A stretch of DNA of 64,000 nucleotides from Methylomonas sp. ZR1 (lineage in GTDB: Bacteria; Pseudomonadota; Gammaproteobacteria; Methylococcales; Methylomonadaceae). This document shows positions 1 to 11,128 of the stretch, piece after piece (positions within the stretch are counted from its first letter, which is position 1; every line of letters begins with the position of its first letter). Under the pieces are notes generated by a model that was not told where the DNA came from, searched no databases, and was given only the letters and a program-made list of their open reading frames with translations. The position numbers were made by a program, and so were the translations under genes. The DNA lies in assembly GCF_013141865.1 (NCBI RefSeq), contig NZ_RCST01000001.1:4588001-4652000 (forward strand), given 5' to 3'.

Positions 1-2783
<2,783 letters not shown>

Positions 2784-2925
2784 ATAACACCCAATGCGTT
2801 TGGGTGTCACTGACACGCTGATAAACGCAAGATAACGACACACTCGATACAGATTTCCATGAAAGCAGGTCAAAGCGAAACGCTTAAAACCTGCGCATGA
2901 CGGCTGCTACAACAGCCTAACCAGT

Positions 2926-3045
2926 TTGCTTGGTGAACATAGCAAGCGTGAACCACCCGATCCCATCCCGAACTCGGAAGTGAAACCGCTTAGCGCCGAT
3001 GATAGTGTGGCAGGTTGCCATGTGAAAGTAGGTCATCGCCAAGCT
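2926..3045 (+). rRNA. rrf: 5S ribosomal RNA
   Basis: About 120 nt, lying about 140 nt after the 23S gene. The core CGAACTCGGAAGTGAAAC and the AGCGCCGATGATAGT segment are typical of bacterial 5S. The ends pair as GCTTGG with CCAAGC, forming helix I. No tRNA gene is seen between 23S and 5S or directly after 5S. The ends are set from the terminal helix and may be off by one or two bases. Confidence 0.95.
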
Positions 3046-3053
3046 CTTAAACC

Positions 3054-3088
3054 AAAAGCCCTGCTTACCCATAGCAGGGCTTTTTTTT
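3054..3088 (+). terminator. Rho-independent terminator of the rRNA operon
   Basis: Perfect 11-bp stem AAAAGCCCTGC / GCAGGGCTTTT with a 6-nt loop, running into eight T residues. It sits 9 nt after the 5S end, as expected for the end of an rrn operon. Confidence 0.93.
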
Positions 3089-3176
3089 GACCCAAAATCA
3101 CCCCACTGCTGCTCTCTTCTCTTTTGCGGACGGGGTTGTTAGAATCCCCTCTCATCAATGTTTAACGAGAAAACGC

Positions 3177-3497
3177 ATGAGTGCAATAGACAGAATCCAA
3201 GCCCAATTAGCCAGCCATCCTGTGGTCTTATACATGAAAGGCACCCCGGACTTCCCTCAGTGTGGATTTTCCAGCCGGGTGGTGCAAGTCTTGCAGGCTT
3301 GCAATGCGGATTATGCCCACATCAATATCTTCGAAGACCCTGAAGTGCGTGAAGCCTTAAAAGAATACTCGCACTGGCCTACCTATCCCCAACTGTATAT
3401 CAACGGCGAATTAATCGGTGGCTGCGACATCGTCATCGATCTCTTTAATAAAGGTGAGCTTAATAATATGCTGGCGAGCGTGACCGCAAAGCTATAG
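3177..3497 (+). CDS. grxD: Monothiol glutaredoxin, Grx4/GrxD family
   Basis: A 106-residue protein of the monothiol CGFS glutaredoxin class, which binds and delivers [2Fe-2S] clusters using glutathione and works with BolA-type partners in the cytoplasm. The active-site CGFS follows the segment GTPDFPQ at about residues 28-31. The glutathione-binding WPTYPQLY and GGCDI segments are present, as is typical of the family. The length matches E. coli GrxD (about 115). The open frame extends about 90 nt upstream, but that part overlaps the rRNA terminator and is not family-like, so the ATG starting MSAIDRIQ was chosen. It is a single gene between the rrn operon and a long gene-free stretch. Confidence 0.95.
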   Translation: MSAIDRIQAQLASHPVVLYMKGTPDFPQCGFSSRVVQVLQACNADYAHINIFEDPEVREALKEYSHWPTYPQLYINGELIGGCDIVIDLFNKGELNNMLASVTAKL

Positions 3498-5336
3498 GTC
3501 TGCAGTCTTGGTTCTGTGTGCCAATTAAAGAAAACGCTACAGGAGAGTCGCTATTTTGCCGGCAGTTTTTTTAGGCATCTTGTTAGAAAAATCGGCAAAA
3601 ATGACGCGACCGTTTATGCCTTCAGTGCTCCGATTTTGTCCACGTCACCTCGTTCCGACCCAGCACGAGGTAGGATGTTCACTGTCGCATGACTTGAAGT
3701 GGTGTCGCGATGCCATGCAAGTTTTTTACATTTTGCTGCGAAAACCTGCCCGGCCTGCGGCTTCTGGGGGCTATTCAACCTGCGTTTGATAATGTTTCGT
3801 TTCCACGGTTTCGCGGCGTTCGTTTGCTGAATCGAAATGCCAAACCAGCCGCTTCGCCAGCCAAACGGCCTGGACCCAAGCGAAAATATCAAGCCGAGGT
3901 GTTGCCAGGACCGTTGAAGTGCATCGGGTTCAACAGCGTCAACCGTTTGGCAGGCGCTTGAAGGCGGCGATCCTGGGCGCTTACCCAATCATTTGCGCGT
4001 CCTACATCCCAAGGGTTTGTCCGGCATTAAGCCTGGCTAGCTGTTAACCGCTCAAAATCCCATTCGCAAGCATCATTTAGACGAAGCTCCGCCAAGCTTA
4101 GTAGAGGTCGGTACGGTTGCTCACTGCGGCAATTTGGTGGCCTGGGATTTCGTCTGGACCTTAGCCATGACTGGGTTTTTAGCTGGCTGAACCGAAGTAT
4201 GGGCACTTGGAATAAGAGCTCTCAAGGTGTTCTGGAGTAGATCCGGTTTGTAGCTGTTCCCGTTGAAGGGCTTCGATTGCGATACCCGGACTCGAGCAAT
4301 GGTTCTGAATTTCTCAATCATCACTCGGTTCGCTATCTTACCGACCACCCTCGACACCCTGTCCTCAGCCACTACAGAGAAAAACGCCACGACGGAGTCA
4401 AAATCAATAAAAATACTACGCCCCGCAACGGCCTTACAAGCGCATCCGCGATCAACTCGACATTCCGGAATCCATCCAACAGCATCTTTGGGAGCATCAC
4501 GTCAAGCGCAATCCCGTTACTAGCTCGCCTTTGAGCAATTTTTGAAACTGATTTTTTCAAAAGCTCAGGTTAGATCTAATGTGAGGATATAACTTTGATC
4601 CTTCGGGCGCCTTTTTTCTGAGAGGCGCTAAGGGAGCAGTTAATCCGATAACGAATGCAAGTCTGGTTGTTCTAGAAATTGACGATATAGTCGGTTGCGT
4701 CTCGGATAGTCTCGGCGTGATTGGTAGTTGTCGCGCTGTGCAACATCTTACAGTGGTAGGCTATTCTTGCTGTCGGCGGCCGCTACAATGCATAAGAAGC
4801 CGAGATCTATTTTAGTAATTTATTATCCGTCCGCAATTGCTGATTCGCGGTTGGTCCGATTGCTCGGCTTACACCTGCTTGCCCCATCGCCCCCTATCTT
4901 CTCATTCTGCTAGAGGTCCAGGCAAATCTGGGTCACCGTTCAGCCGTTGCTCCTGAATCGTTTTCCCTAATTGCAGTTTGAATACAGCTTCATAATGCCG
5001 TCATTCTGTTTCATCCATTTCGCAAAGTGAAGGTTTATTAAACTACTTGGGTGTGAATTTTTACTGGATCGCTACGTTTTGAGCTAGATGTTTTTTTGGT
5101 GCCTGAAACACAAGTGGGGGGGTAAGAAAAAATGCGAGGCGATAGATGGCGGAGTTTGGATCCAATCAATTAGGCTGCGACTTATCACATGCACAGTATT
5201 TGGTAACCTATCTATCCTAATTGAATTCGAACGGGAATTTTATCGAAACGTCGCTTAAATAGGTGTTCGAGTTTTGTTAACAGTAAAATTGCAAATGGGT
5301 GACAGCGCGCACCCAGCTAAATTAGCTTAATTTATC
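3498..5336. other. 1.8-kb stretch without an intact gene; probable decayed DNA
   Basis: No frame of convincing length, ribosome-binding site and composition is seen on either strand between grxD and the pmo promoter. Several short frames (roughly 3600-4560) have protein-like runs that break off by frameshift. On the plus strand, about 4430-4535 reads as KRIRDQLDIPESIQQHL and continues to a stop in SPLSNF, which looks like the tail of a former protein, possibly a transposase. I cannot name the family. The last 500 bases are AT-rich and show nothing recognisable before the pmoC promoter. Confidence 0.5.
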
Positions 5337-5364
5337 TTGACAAGGATTTGGCAAGTGGTAGACT
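5337..5364 (+). promoter_or_regulatory. Candidate sigma-70 promoter of pmoCAB
   Basis: A perfect -35 box TTGACA (5337-5342) and a -10-like TAGACT (5359-5364, 4 of 6 consensus) are 16 bp apart. This would place transcription start near 5371 and leave a leader of about 100 nt before pmoC. Sigma-70-type promoters upstream of pmoC are known for other type I methanotrophs. The exact start is inferred. Confidence 0.6.
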
Positions 5365-5413
5365 GCCACGCACCTCAAGGGACCGGGGTGTCTTCGAAAT
5401 GAAGGCTAATAAC

Positions 5414-5491
5414 ATGGAAAAACAAAGAACTCCCGATTTGATCGGGGATTTAGATAATCTTTTAGGAGGTAGAAATGGCTGCTACAACTGA
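5414..5491 (+). CDS. Possible 25-residue leader ORF overlapping pmoC start
   Basis: ATG at 5414 is preceded by GAAGG with an 8-nt gap, a good ribosome-binding arrangement. The frame reads MEKQRTPDLIGDLDNLLGG and a few more residues, then stops at 5489-5491. It contains the pmoC Shine-Dalgarno and runs 17 nt into pmoC in another frame. A hairpin CCCGAT-TTG-ATCGGG (5432-5446) lies inside it. This arrangement could couple or gate pmoC translation. It may equally be chance; codon evidence is too short to decide. Confidence 0.35.
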   Translation: MEKQRTPDLIGDLDNLLGGRNGCYN

Positions 5492-6227
5492 ATCAGTTAA
5501 GGCTGATGCTGCGGAAGCACCGCTTTTAAATCAAAAAAACCTGTGGGCAGGTATCACCCTGTACTTGGTTTTTTATTCTTTCATTCGTTGGTACGAAGGC
5601 GTCTACGGCTGGTCAGCTGGTCTTGACTCGTTTGCTCCAGAGTTTGAAACTTACTGGATGAACATGCTGTACATCGAGATCGTTTGTGAAGTTGTCCTGT
5701 TCGCAGGTATCAACGGCTATCTATGGAAAACTCGTGATCGTAAAGTAATGTCAATCACTCCACGTGAAGAACTGCGTCGTCATTTCACACACTGGATCTG
5801 GTTGGTTTGCTACGGTTGGGCTATCTACTGGGGCGCTTCTTACTTCACAGAGCAAGACGGTACTTGGCACCAAACCATCGTTCGTGATACTGACTTTACA
5901 CCAAGTCACATCATCGAATTTTATCTGTCTTACCCAATCTATATCATCACTGGTACTGCTTCTTTCATGTATGCAAAAACAAGATTGCCTACATACCATG
6001 AAGGTCTTCACCTGATGTATATGGTTGTTGTTGTCGGTCCATTCATGATTTTGCCTAATGTTGGTTTGAATGAATGGGGTCACACATTCTGGTTTATGGA
6101 AGAGTTGTTCGTTGCACCATTGCATTACGGTTTCGTATTCTTTGGTTGGGCTGCTCTGGGTATTCTGGGTGTGGTGAATACCGAAGTAATGGCAATTACC
6201 AAATTGCTGAAAAAAGATCTGGCTTAA
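5475..6227 (+). CDS. pmoC: Particulate methane monooxygenase subunit C
   Basis: A 250-residue integral membrane subunit of pMMO, the copper enzyme that oxidises methane to methanol in intracytoplasmic membranes. The sequence has the multi-helix PmoC layout, and the copper ligands of the family are visible as D128, H132 and H145 (QDGTWH and FTPSH), equivalent to D156/H160/H173 of M. capsulatus. A strong ribosome-binding site AGGAGGT stands 4 nt before the ATG. It is the first gene of a pmoC-pmoA-pmoB operon. The upstream promoter and possible leader ORF suggest control at both transcription and translation. The sequence is close to Methylomonas-type PmoC. Confidence 0.98.
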   Translation: MAATTESVKADAAEAPLLNQKNLWAGITLYLVFYSFIRWYEGVYGWSAGLDSFAPEFETYWMNMLYIEIVCEVVLFAGINGYLWKTRDRKVMSITPREELRRHFTHWIWLVCYGWAIYWGASYFTEQDGTWHQTIVRDTDFTPSHIIEFYLSYPIYIITGTASFMYAKTRLPTYHEGLHLMYMVVVVGPFMILPNVGLNEWGHTFWFMEELFVAPLHYGFVFFGWAALGILGVVNTEVMAITKLLKKDLA

Positions 6228-6262
6228 TAAGTCAAGTCTGTAAAAGTAAATACTATCTCCTT

Positions 6263-6288
6263 TCTTGCCCCGCTTAGGTGGGGCAGGA
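6263..6288 (+). promoter_or_regulatory. Hairpin in the pmoC-pmoA spacer
   Basis: The inverted repeat CTTGCCCC / GGGGCAGG with an 8-nt loop sits in the 110-nt spacer. It is extended by one A-T pair and has one G-T wobble. It is GC-rich but is followed by purines (ATAAGGGAAAG) rather than a T-run, so it is probably an mRNA-processing or stabilising element, or a weak attenuator, and not a full terminator. Confidence 0.6.
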
Positions 6289-6337
6289 TAAGGGAAAGTA
6301 AAAAAAATATAATTTTAATTCTTTAGGAGGTAAGCTA

Positions 6338-7087
6338 ATGAGCGCATCTCAATCAGCTGTACGTTCTCGTGCGGAAGCGGTACAAGTTTCCCGTACGTTT
6401 GACTGGATGATTCTTTTTACACTGTTCGTAACGGTTCTGGGCGGTTATCACATTCACTATATGTTGACTGGTGGTGACTGGGACTTCTGGACCGACTGGA
6501 AAGATAGACGTCTGTGGGTAACCGTAGCACCTATCGTTTCTATTACATTCCCTGCGGCTGTTCAAGCGTGCTTGTGGTGGAGATACCGTTTGCCAATCGG
6601 CGCAACTATTTCTGTTGTTGCTCTGATGGTTGGTGAGTGGATCAACCGTTACATGAACTTCTGGGGTTGGACTTACTTCCCAGTAAACATCTGCTTCCCA
6701 TCTAACCTGCTGCCAGGCGCAATCGTTCTTGACGTTGTCCTGATGTTGGGTAACAGCATGACATTAACTGCTGTTGTTGGTGGTTTGGCTTATGGCTTGT
6801 TGTTCTACCCAGGTAACTGGCCAATCATTGCTCCTCTGCACGTTCCTGTAGAGTACAATGGCATGATGATGACTTTGGCTGACTTGCAAGGTTATCACTA
6901 TGTACGTACCGGTACACCTGAGTACATCCGTATGGTAGAGAAAGGTACATTAAGAACCTTCGGTAAAGACGTTGCTCCTGTATCAGCGTTCTTCTCTGGA
7001 TTCGTTTCTATCATCATTTACTTCTTGTGGCACTTCTTCGGCAGATGGTTCGCTAAAACCGACTTCATCGCTGACGACGCATCCTAA
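6338..7087 (+). CDS. pmoA: Particulate methane monooxygenase subunit A
   Basis: A 249-residue membrane subunit of pMMO and the usual marker gene for methanotrophs. Hallmarks include GGDWDFWTDWKDRRLWVT near the N-terminus, INRYMNFWGWTYFPVN in the middle and VEYNGMMMTLADLQGYHYVRT toward the end, all as in type I PmoA. Several transmembrane helices are evident. AGGAGGT precedes the ATG by 6 nt. It is the middle gene of the operon, with a hairpin on each side in the untranslated spacers. Confidence 0.98.
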   Translation: MSASQSAVRSRAEAVQVSRTFDWMILFTLFVTVLGGYHIHYMLTGGDWDFWTDWKDRRLWVTVAPIVSITFPAAVQACLWWRYRLPIGATISVVALMVGEWINRYMNFWGWTYFPVNICFPSNLLPGAIVLDVVLMLGNSMTLTAVVGGLAYGLLFYPGNWPIIAPLHVPVEYNGMMMTLADLQGYHYVRTGTPEYIRMVEKGTLRTFGKDVAPVSAFFSGFVSIIIYFLWHFFGRWFAKTDFIADDAS

Positions 7088-7113
7088 TCTGAAGTTTTGA
7101 TTGAAAATGACAT

Positions 7114-7143
7114 CTGACGAATTTGAATTAACAAGTTTGTCAG
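7114..7143 (+). promoter_or_regulatory. Hairpin in the pmoA-pmoB spacer
   Basis: A 12-bp stem, CTGACGAATTTG pairing with CAAGTTTGTCAG through two G-T wobbles, closes a 6-nt AATTAA loop. There is no T-run. Like the hairpin between pmoC and pmoA it may protect or process segments of the operon mRNA. Confidence 0.55.
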
Positions 7144-7185
7144 TAGATCTTAATTACAAGATTCTCTAGTAATAGAGGAGGAAAT

Positions 7186-8430
7186 ATGAAAATAATTAAA
7201 GACAAAGTTGCAAAACTGTCCTTTGTCGCACTGTTGGTCGCAATGACAGCAGCGATGTTCTATGCTCCAACAGCATCTGCTCACGGTGAAAAATCACAGG
7301 CTGCGTTCATGCGTATGCGGACGATTCACTGGTTTGACCTGAACTGGTCAAAAGAAGAAGTGCCTGTTAATGAAACTATGACAATTTCCGGTAAATTCCT
7401 GGTATTCGCAGGCTGGCCGGAAACTGTTGATAAACCAGAAGTTTCATTTTTGAACGTTGGTATTCCTGGTCCTGTATTTATCCGTGCAGGTTCTTGGATC
7501 GGCGGTCAATTGGTTCCTCGTTCAGTGTCTCTGGAATTGGGCGAAGTTTATGAGTTTAAAGTTCTGTTGAAAGCTCGTCGTCCAGGTGACTGGCACGTTC
7601 ACTCTATGATGAACGTACAAGGCGGTGGCCCTATCATCGGTCCAGGTAAATGGGTAACCATTACTGGTTCTATGAGCGAGTTTGTTAACCCAGTTACTAC
7701 TTTGACTGGTCAAACAATCAACTTGGAAAACTATGCTCTGGACAACGTTTATTTCTGGCACGCAGTATGGTTTGCTATCGCGTTCGCATGGTTGTTGTTC
7801 TGGATCAAACGTCCATTGTTCGTTCCACGTCATATCGCTGTTAGCACAGGCAAAGCAGATTCTCTGATCTCAGCTGGCGACAAAAAAGTTGGTATGATCT
7901 TCGCTGTCGGTACGATGGTAATCGTTGCTGCCTCTATGGGTGCAACCAACGAAAAATACCCTGTAACAACTCCTTTGCAAGCTGGTTTGTTGCGCGGCAT
8001 GAAAACTTATCAAATGCCTGAAGCTAACGTTTCAGTTAAAGTTGATGACGCTACATACCGTGTACCAGGTCGTGCAATGCAAATGACCTTGACCATCACA
8101 AACAACGGCGACTCAGCTGTACGTTTGGGCGAGTTCAACACTGCAGGTGTACGTTTCTTGGATCCAGCTGTTCATGAAGATGATACAGCTTACCCAGACG
8201 ATTTGCTGGCTGAAGAAGGTTTAACTGTTAGCGATAACAGCCCTCTGGCTCCAGGCGAAACACGCACAATCGAAGTTACTGCTTCTGACGCTGCATGGGA
8301 AGTATATCGTTTAGCTGACTTGATCTACGATCCAGACAGCCGTTTCGCAGGTCTGTTGTTCTTCTGGGATGAAAAAGGTAACCGTCAATTGGTAACAGTT
8401 GATGCTCCTCTGATCCCAACTTTCATCTAA
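7186..8430 (+). CDS. pmoB: Particulate methane monooxygenase subunit B
   Basis: A 414-residue periplasmic/membrane subunit that carries a pMMO copper centre. The signal peptide (about residues 1-32, cleaved before HGEKSQ) leaves His33 as the mature N-terminus. His33, His48, His137 and His139 (DWHVH) are all at the same numbers as in M. capsulatus PmoB, so the copper site is intact. Two cupredoxin-like domains are joined by two transmembrane helices (about 187-206 and 233-252). AGGAGG lies 5 nt before the ATG. It is the last gene of the operon and is followed by a strong terminator. Confidence 0.98.
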   Translation: MKIIKDKVAKLSFVALLVAMTAAMFYAPTASAHGEKSQAAFMRMRTIHWFDLNWSKEEVPVNETMTISGKFLVFAGWPETVDKPEVSFLNVGIPGPVFIRAGSWIGGQLVPRSVSLELGEVYEFKVLLKARRPGDWHVHSMMNVQGGGPIIGPGKWVTITGSMSEFVNPVTTLTGQTINLENYALDNVYFWHAVWFAIAFAWLLFWIKRPLFVPRHIAVSTGKADSLISAGDKKVGMIFAVGTMVIVAASMGATNEKYPVTTPLQAGLLRGMKTYQMPEANVSVKVDDATYRVPGRAMQMTLTITNNGDSAVRLGEFNTAGVRFLDPAVHEDDTAYPDDLLAEEGLTVSDNSPLAPGETRTIEVTASDAAWEVYRLADLIYDPDSRFAGLLFFWDEKGNRQLVTVDAPLIPTFI

Positions 8431-8475
8431 TAGTGAAAGTGTTCTAAGTCGAAATACTTAGGAAGAAATTGAAAG

Positions 8476-8509
8476 CCCTCGCTATTGAAAGATAGCGGGG
8501 GTTTTTTTT
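8476..8509 (+). terminator. Terminator of pmoCAB
   Basis: A 10-bp stem CCCTCGCTAT / ATAGCGGGGG (one T-G wobble) with a 6-nt loop, followed by eight T residues. It lies 45 nt after the pmoB stop. Confidence 0.93.
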
Positions 8510-8546
8510 AGGTAATATGCTAGGAAACCGCAGGAAAATGTTAAAA

Positions 8547-8951
8547 ATGAAAAAAGTGCTAGTAATTTTGGGGGTTTTAGTGCTGAGCGGTTGCTCGGAA
8601 AAAGAAGAATATCAGTCCGTAGTATTGGAACAGATGAAGCAAGATAAAGATATTAAGGACTACGGAATTGAGCCGGAATTAATGACAAAATGTGTCGTCG
8701 ATACTTCGTCGAATGCTATGCCAGGGTTATTCATATTAGATCCTGAAAGGCGTAAAGCATATAAAAATTACGCGAAAATGTTGGATATTAATAAGTCAAC
8801 GGACCCACAAAAAACATTAATCGAATTACGAGAAAGTTTCGGTGCAGCCAAAGAGCTTGCAGAAGCACATTCAAATTATGTCGAAAGCGTAGTCGAATGT
8901 ATGTCTGGTTTAGTGACTGGCGGAGAGGAAAAGTTAAAAAATAAAAAATAG
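8547..8951 (+). CDS. Small lipoprotein of unknown function downstream of pmoB
   Basis: A 134-residue protein with a short basic start (MKK), a hydrophobic stretch and a lipobox LVLSGC with Cys16, so it is probably an outer-membrane or periplasmic lipoprotein. The rest is mostly helical and charged, with a Cys pair spaced far apart (in TKCVV and VECMSG) and a lysine-rich C-terminus. In-frame ATGs lie 9 and 30 nt further upstream, but the lipoprotein signal fits the third ATG, which has AGGA 11 nt before it. It starts 37 nt after the pmo terminator's T-run, so it may be expressed by readthrough or its own promoter. I do not recognise the family. Confidence 0.7.
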   Translation: MKKVLVILGVLVLSGCSEKEEYQSVVLEQMKQDKDIKDYGIEPELMTKCVVDTSSNAMPGLFILDPERRKAYKNYAKMLDINKSTDPQKTLIELRESFGAAKELAEAHSNYVESVVECMSGLVTGGEEKLKNKK

Positions 8952-9091
8952 GATGACGTTTTAACGAAAGCTATTTTGGTTATTACTCAAAAGTGAAATG
9001 CAAACCCAAATATGAGCAAGGCGAGTCTTAGGAGGGTTGTTGGTATATTCAGGAAAAAATGAAATAAAAAGGAGTTTATGTTGCAAAGAAC

Positions 9092-9178
9092 CTCTGATTA
9101 CTTCGGTTTTGCAAGACAACTAGGTGCCCATCATTGATTTAATTTACGCTGAAATTCGATGTTACGAATTAATCAGAG
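9092..9178. repeat. Short element with imperfect terminal inverted repeats
   Basis: CTCTGATTACTTCG at 9092-9105 is repeated in inverse orientation at 9165-9178 (reverse complement CTCTGATTAATTCG, 13 of 14 identical). The 87-bp unit encodes nothing. It looks like a miniature or internally deleted insertion-sequence remnant. Confidence 0.4.
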
Positions 9179-9346
9179 ACTCCCAAAGCGACGACATCAG
9201 AAAGGTAACTAATGGCTCGAAACGTTACCGAAACTGCCGCTAGTTTAATGCATCACCGCCGTTGTTATCCTTAATCTTACAGAACTGTAAATTACTTACT
9301 TTGATGTTTGGGTGCTTCTCAAGCGCATAAGATAATCTGATCCTGT

Positions 9347-9375
9347 AATATCCCGGCTCAACTCGCCGGGATATT
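9347..9375. repeat. Perfect 11-bp inverted repeat
   Basis: AATATCCCGGC and GCCGGGATATT enclose a 7-nt loop. No T-run follows on the plus strand (AAGTAACG), so it is not a standard terminator. It may be an operator or an mRNA structure. Confidence 0.5.
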
Positions 9376-9681
9376 AAGTAACGACAGGAATCTCTTTATA
9401 TAGAAATGCGTTCCTACAATGAGATTAAAGTGGCAAAGTCGGCGGATTGAGTTTGCATTCCTCGTTTGAAAGGCGACATATTCTAGAAGCTACAAAAGCA
9501 CGAGTTTTCCGTTCATCACATAACTATAATTTCGACAACTAACAATTTGCGATGACTGTTCTTCTGATTGAGAATCGCGCAATTGATAAGATTAGACTGC
9601 TATAAAATGACTAAGTTTTTAGATAAAAGCTGACGTAAGTTGCTAAGCTATTTAACTAATGTTAACGGTAGGACGACAATC

Positions 9682-11049
9682 GTGCCAATTATCTTAAAAG
9701 TACTTTCTTACAAAGGTTTACCACTATCTACTGAATTGAGTGCCGAATTCGGTCAGTTAGGCGGAACAATAGGCAGAAAAGCAGGAAATACCTTGGTATT
9801 GCCTGATGCGGAAAACTTTGTATCAGGCCACCATGCTGAAATCATTTATGAGGACGGTGCTTACTTAATAAAAGACACAAGTAAAAATGGTACATATTTA
9901 TCAAATGCCGGACTGAATATAAACGATGCACAAGCAAGGTTATTAGATAGTGAAATTTTGCGGATCGGAGAATATGAGATTATTGTAGAACTGCCATCAG
10001 CCGAAATATCACCAGCTTCACCCATTAGCGTCGAGAGTATTTCGCCTTCACCATTTGCCCAACCGTTTCAAAATGATCAACAGTCAATAGTCAACGAACC
10101 TCTGAATTTCTCGATTCCGCACAACGTAGCGAGTTCTCCCTTCGGAGAGCGTCCTCCTGCTTCCCCTTTTCACGATAGCTTTACCGCGCCTGAGGTGCTA
10201 CCTCCCCAGAGAGATGGTAAAGATATTGCCGAATTCTTAAAAGGCTTAGATTCCTTAGGTGCGTTGGATGCACCCCTCAGCGAGTCTTCCGGGTTAGAGT
10301 TCCCGAGTTTGGAAGCAATAAATTTATCCGAGCCTATCCCTTCGAGCATAGCGTTAGATTCTAAAGACGTATTCCAAAATACGCCTAATATTGAGCGTGA
10401 AGATGGGCAGGCGGCTTCGCGAGCCAGTGTAGAGATTACGCTAGCACCCAATACGGAACCATTTATTGGGTCCAAATCGGGTGATGCGACGCTCATGAAG
10501 ATGTTTCTGGATGGTGCGGGAATAAAAGATCAATCGTTTTTGACGGAAGAGCAGTGGCCGGAGGCGATGAAAGCGACTGGTGTGTTATTCCGAAATTTGA
10601 TCGAAGGCTTGATGGACGTTCTACGCGCACGCGCGGAAATGAAAAGTGAATTTCGAGTTTCCGTCACCACAATCCGCTCATTTGACAATAACCCGCTAAA
10701 ATTCAACCCAGATGTGGAAAGCGTACTGAAGCTGATGCTCGCACCGAATAATCCCGCGTTTATAAATTCAAATGATGCGGTAACTGAAGCGTTCAGGGAT
10801 GTTAAGTTTCATCAATTGGCGATGACGGCAGGTATTCAGGCTGCACTAGGGGAGATTTTGCATCGTTTCGACCCAGACACCTTCGAAAAGGTGTTGGGCG
10901 AAGGGATTGTTTTTCAGCGAAAAGCCAAGTGTTGGGAGCTTTTTTGCGAAAAATATCCGGAACTGAAAACACAAGCAATTGAAGGATTTTTTGGGGAAGA
11001 GTTCGCTGAAGCTTATGAAAAGCAGATGCGTCTATTTGCGAGGCGGTGA
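9682..11049 (+). CDS. tagH: T6SS FHA-domain protein TagH/Fha
   Basis: A 455-residue protein with an N-terminal forkhead-associated domain (about residues 25-105; motifs GGTIGRKAGNTLVLPD, SGHHAEI and KNGTYLSN) that reads phosphothreonine. A Pro/Ser-rich linker follows, then a C-terminal type VI FHA domain (about 285-455, from DATLMKMFLDGAG). In other T6SS the Fha protein is a phosphorylation-controlled switch for assembly. The frame is open from a TTG at 9640, but a GTG at 9682 gives the family-like start MPIILKVLSYKG and has GTAGGA 8 nt upstream, so it was chosen. It is the first gene of the tagH-tssK-tssL-tssM-tagF block. Confidence 0.9.
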   Translation: MPIILKVLSYKGLPLSTELSAEFGQLGGTIGRKAGNTLVLPDAENFVSGHHAEIIYEDGAYLIKDTSKNGTYLSNAGLNINDAQARLLDSEILRIGEYEIIVELPSAEISPASPISVESISPSPFAQPFQNDQQSIVNEPLNFSIPHNVASSPFGERPPASPFHDSFTAPEVLPPQRDGKDIAEFLKGLDSLGALDAPLSESSGLEFPSLEAINLSEPIPSSIALDSKDVFQNTPNIEREDGQAASRASVEITLAPNTEPFIGSKSGDATLMKMFLDGAGIKDQSFLTEEQWPEAMKATGVLFRNLIEGLMDVLRARAEMKSEFRVSVTTIRSFDNNPLKFNPDVESVLKLMLAPNNPAFINSNDAVTEAFRDVKFHQLAMTAGIQAALGEILHRFDPDTFEKVLGEGIVFQRKAKCWELFCEKYPELKTQAIEGFFGEEFAEAYEKQMRLFARR

Positions 11050-11128
11050 AAGTTTGCAACTCAATTGAATTGGTAGCGAAAATTTCATAAGTCATTGTTA
11101 ATAAATAATAAACGGTACCGAATAGAGT

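Larger units (their letters stand above)
8952..9681. other. Gene-free spacer before the T6SS locus
   Basis: 730 bases without a supportable gene on either strand. It holds a small inverted-repeat unit (9092-9178) and a perfect palindromic hairpin (9347-9375), listed separately. The bases just before tagH are AT-rich (TATAAAAT at 9601) and could contain its promoter, but no well-spaced -35 box is seen. Confidence 0.6.

Noticed and set aside
4263..4560. Short plus- and minus-strand frames as genes
   Set aside because: They are mutually overlapping, lack ribosome-binding sites and look like remnants; kept only as part of the decayed stretch.
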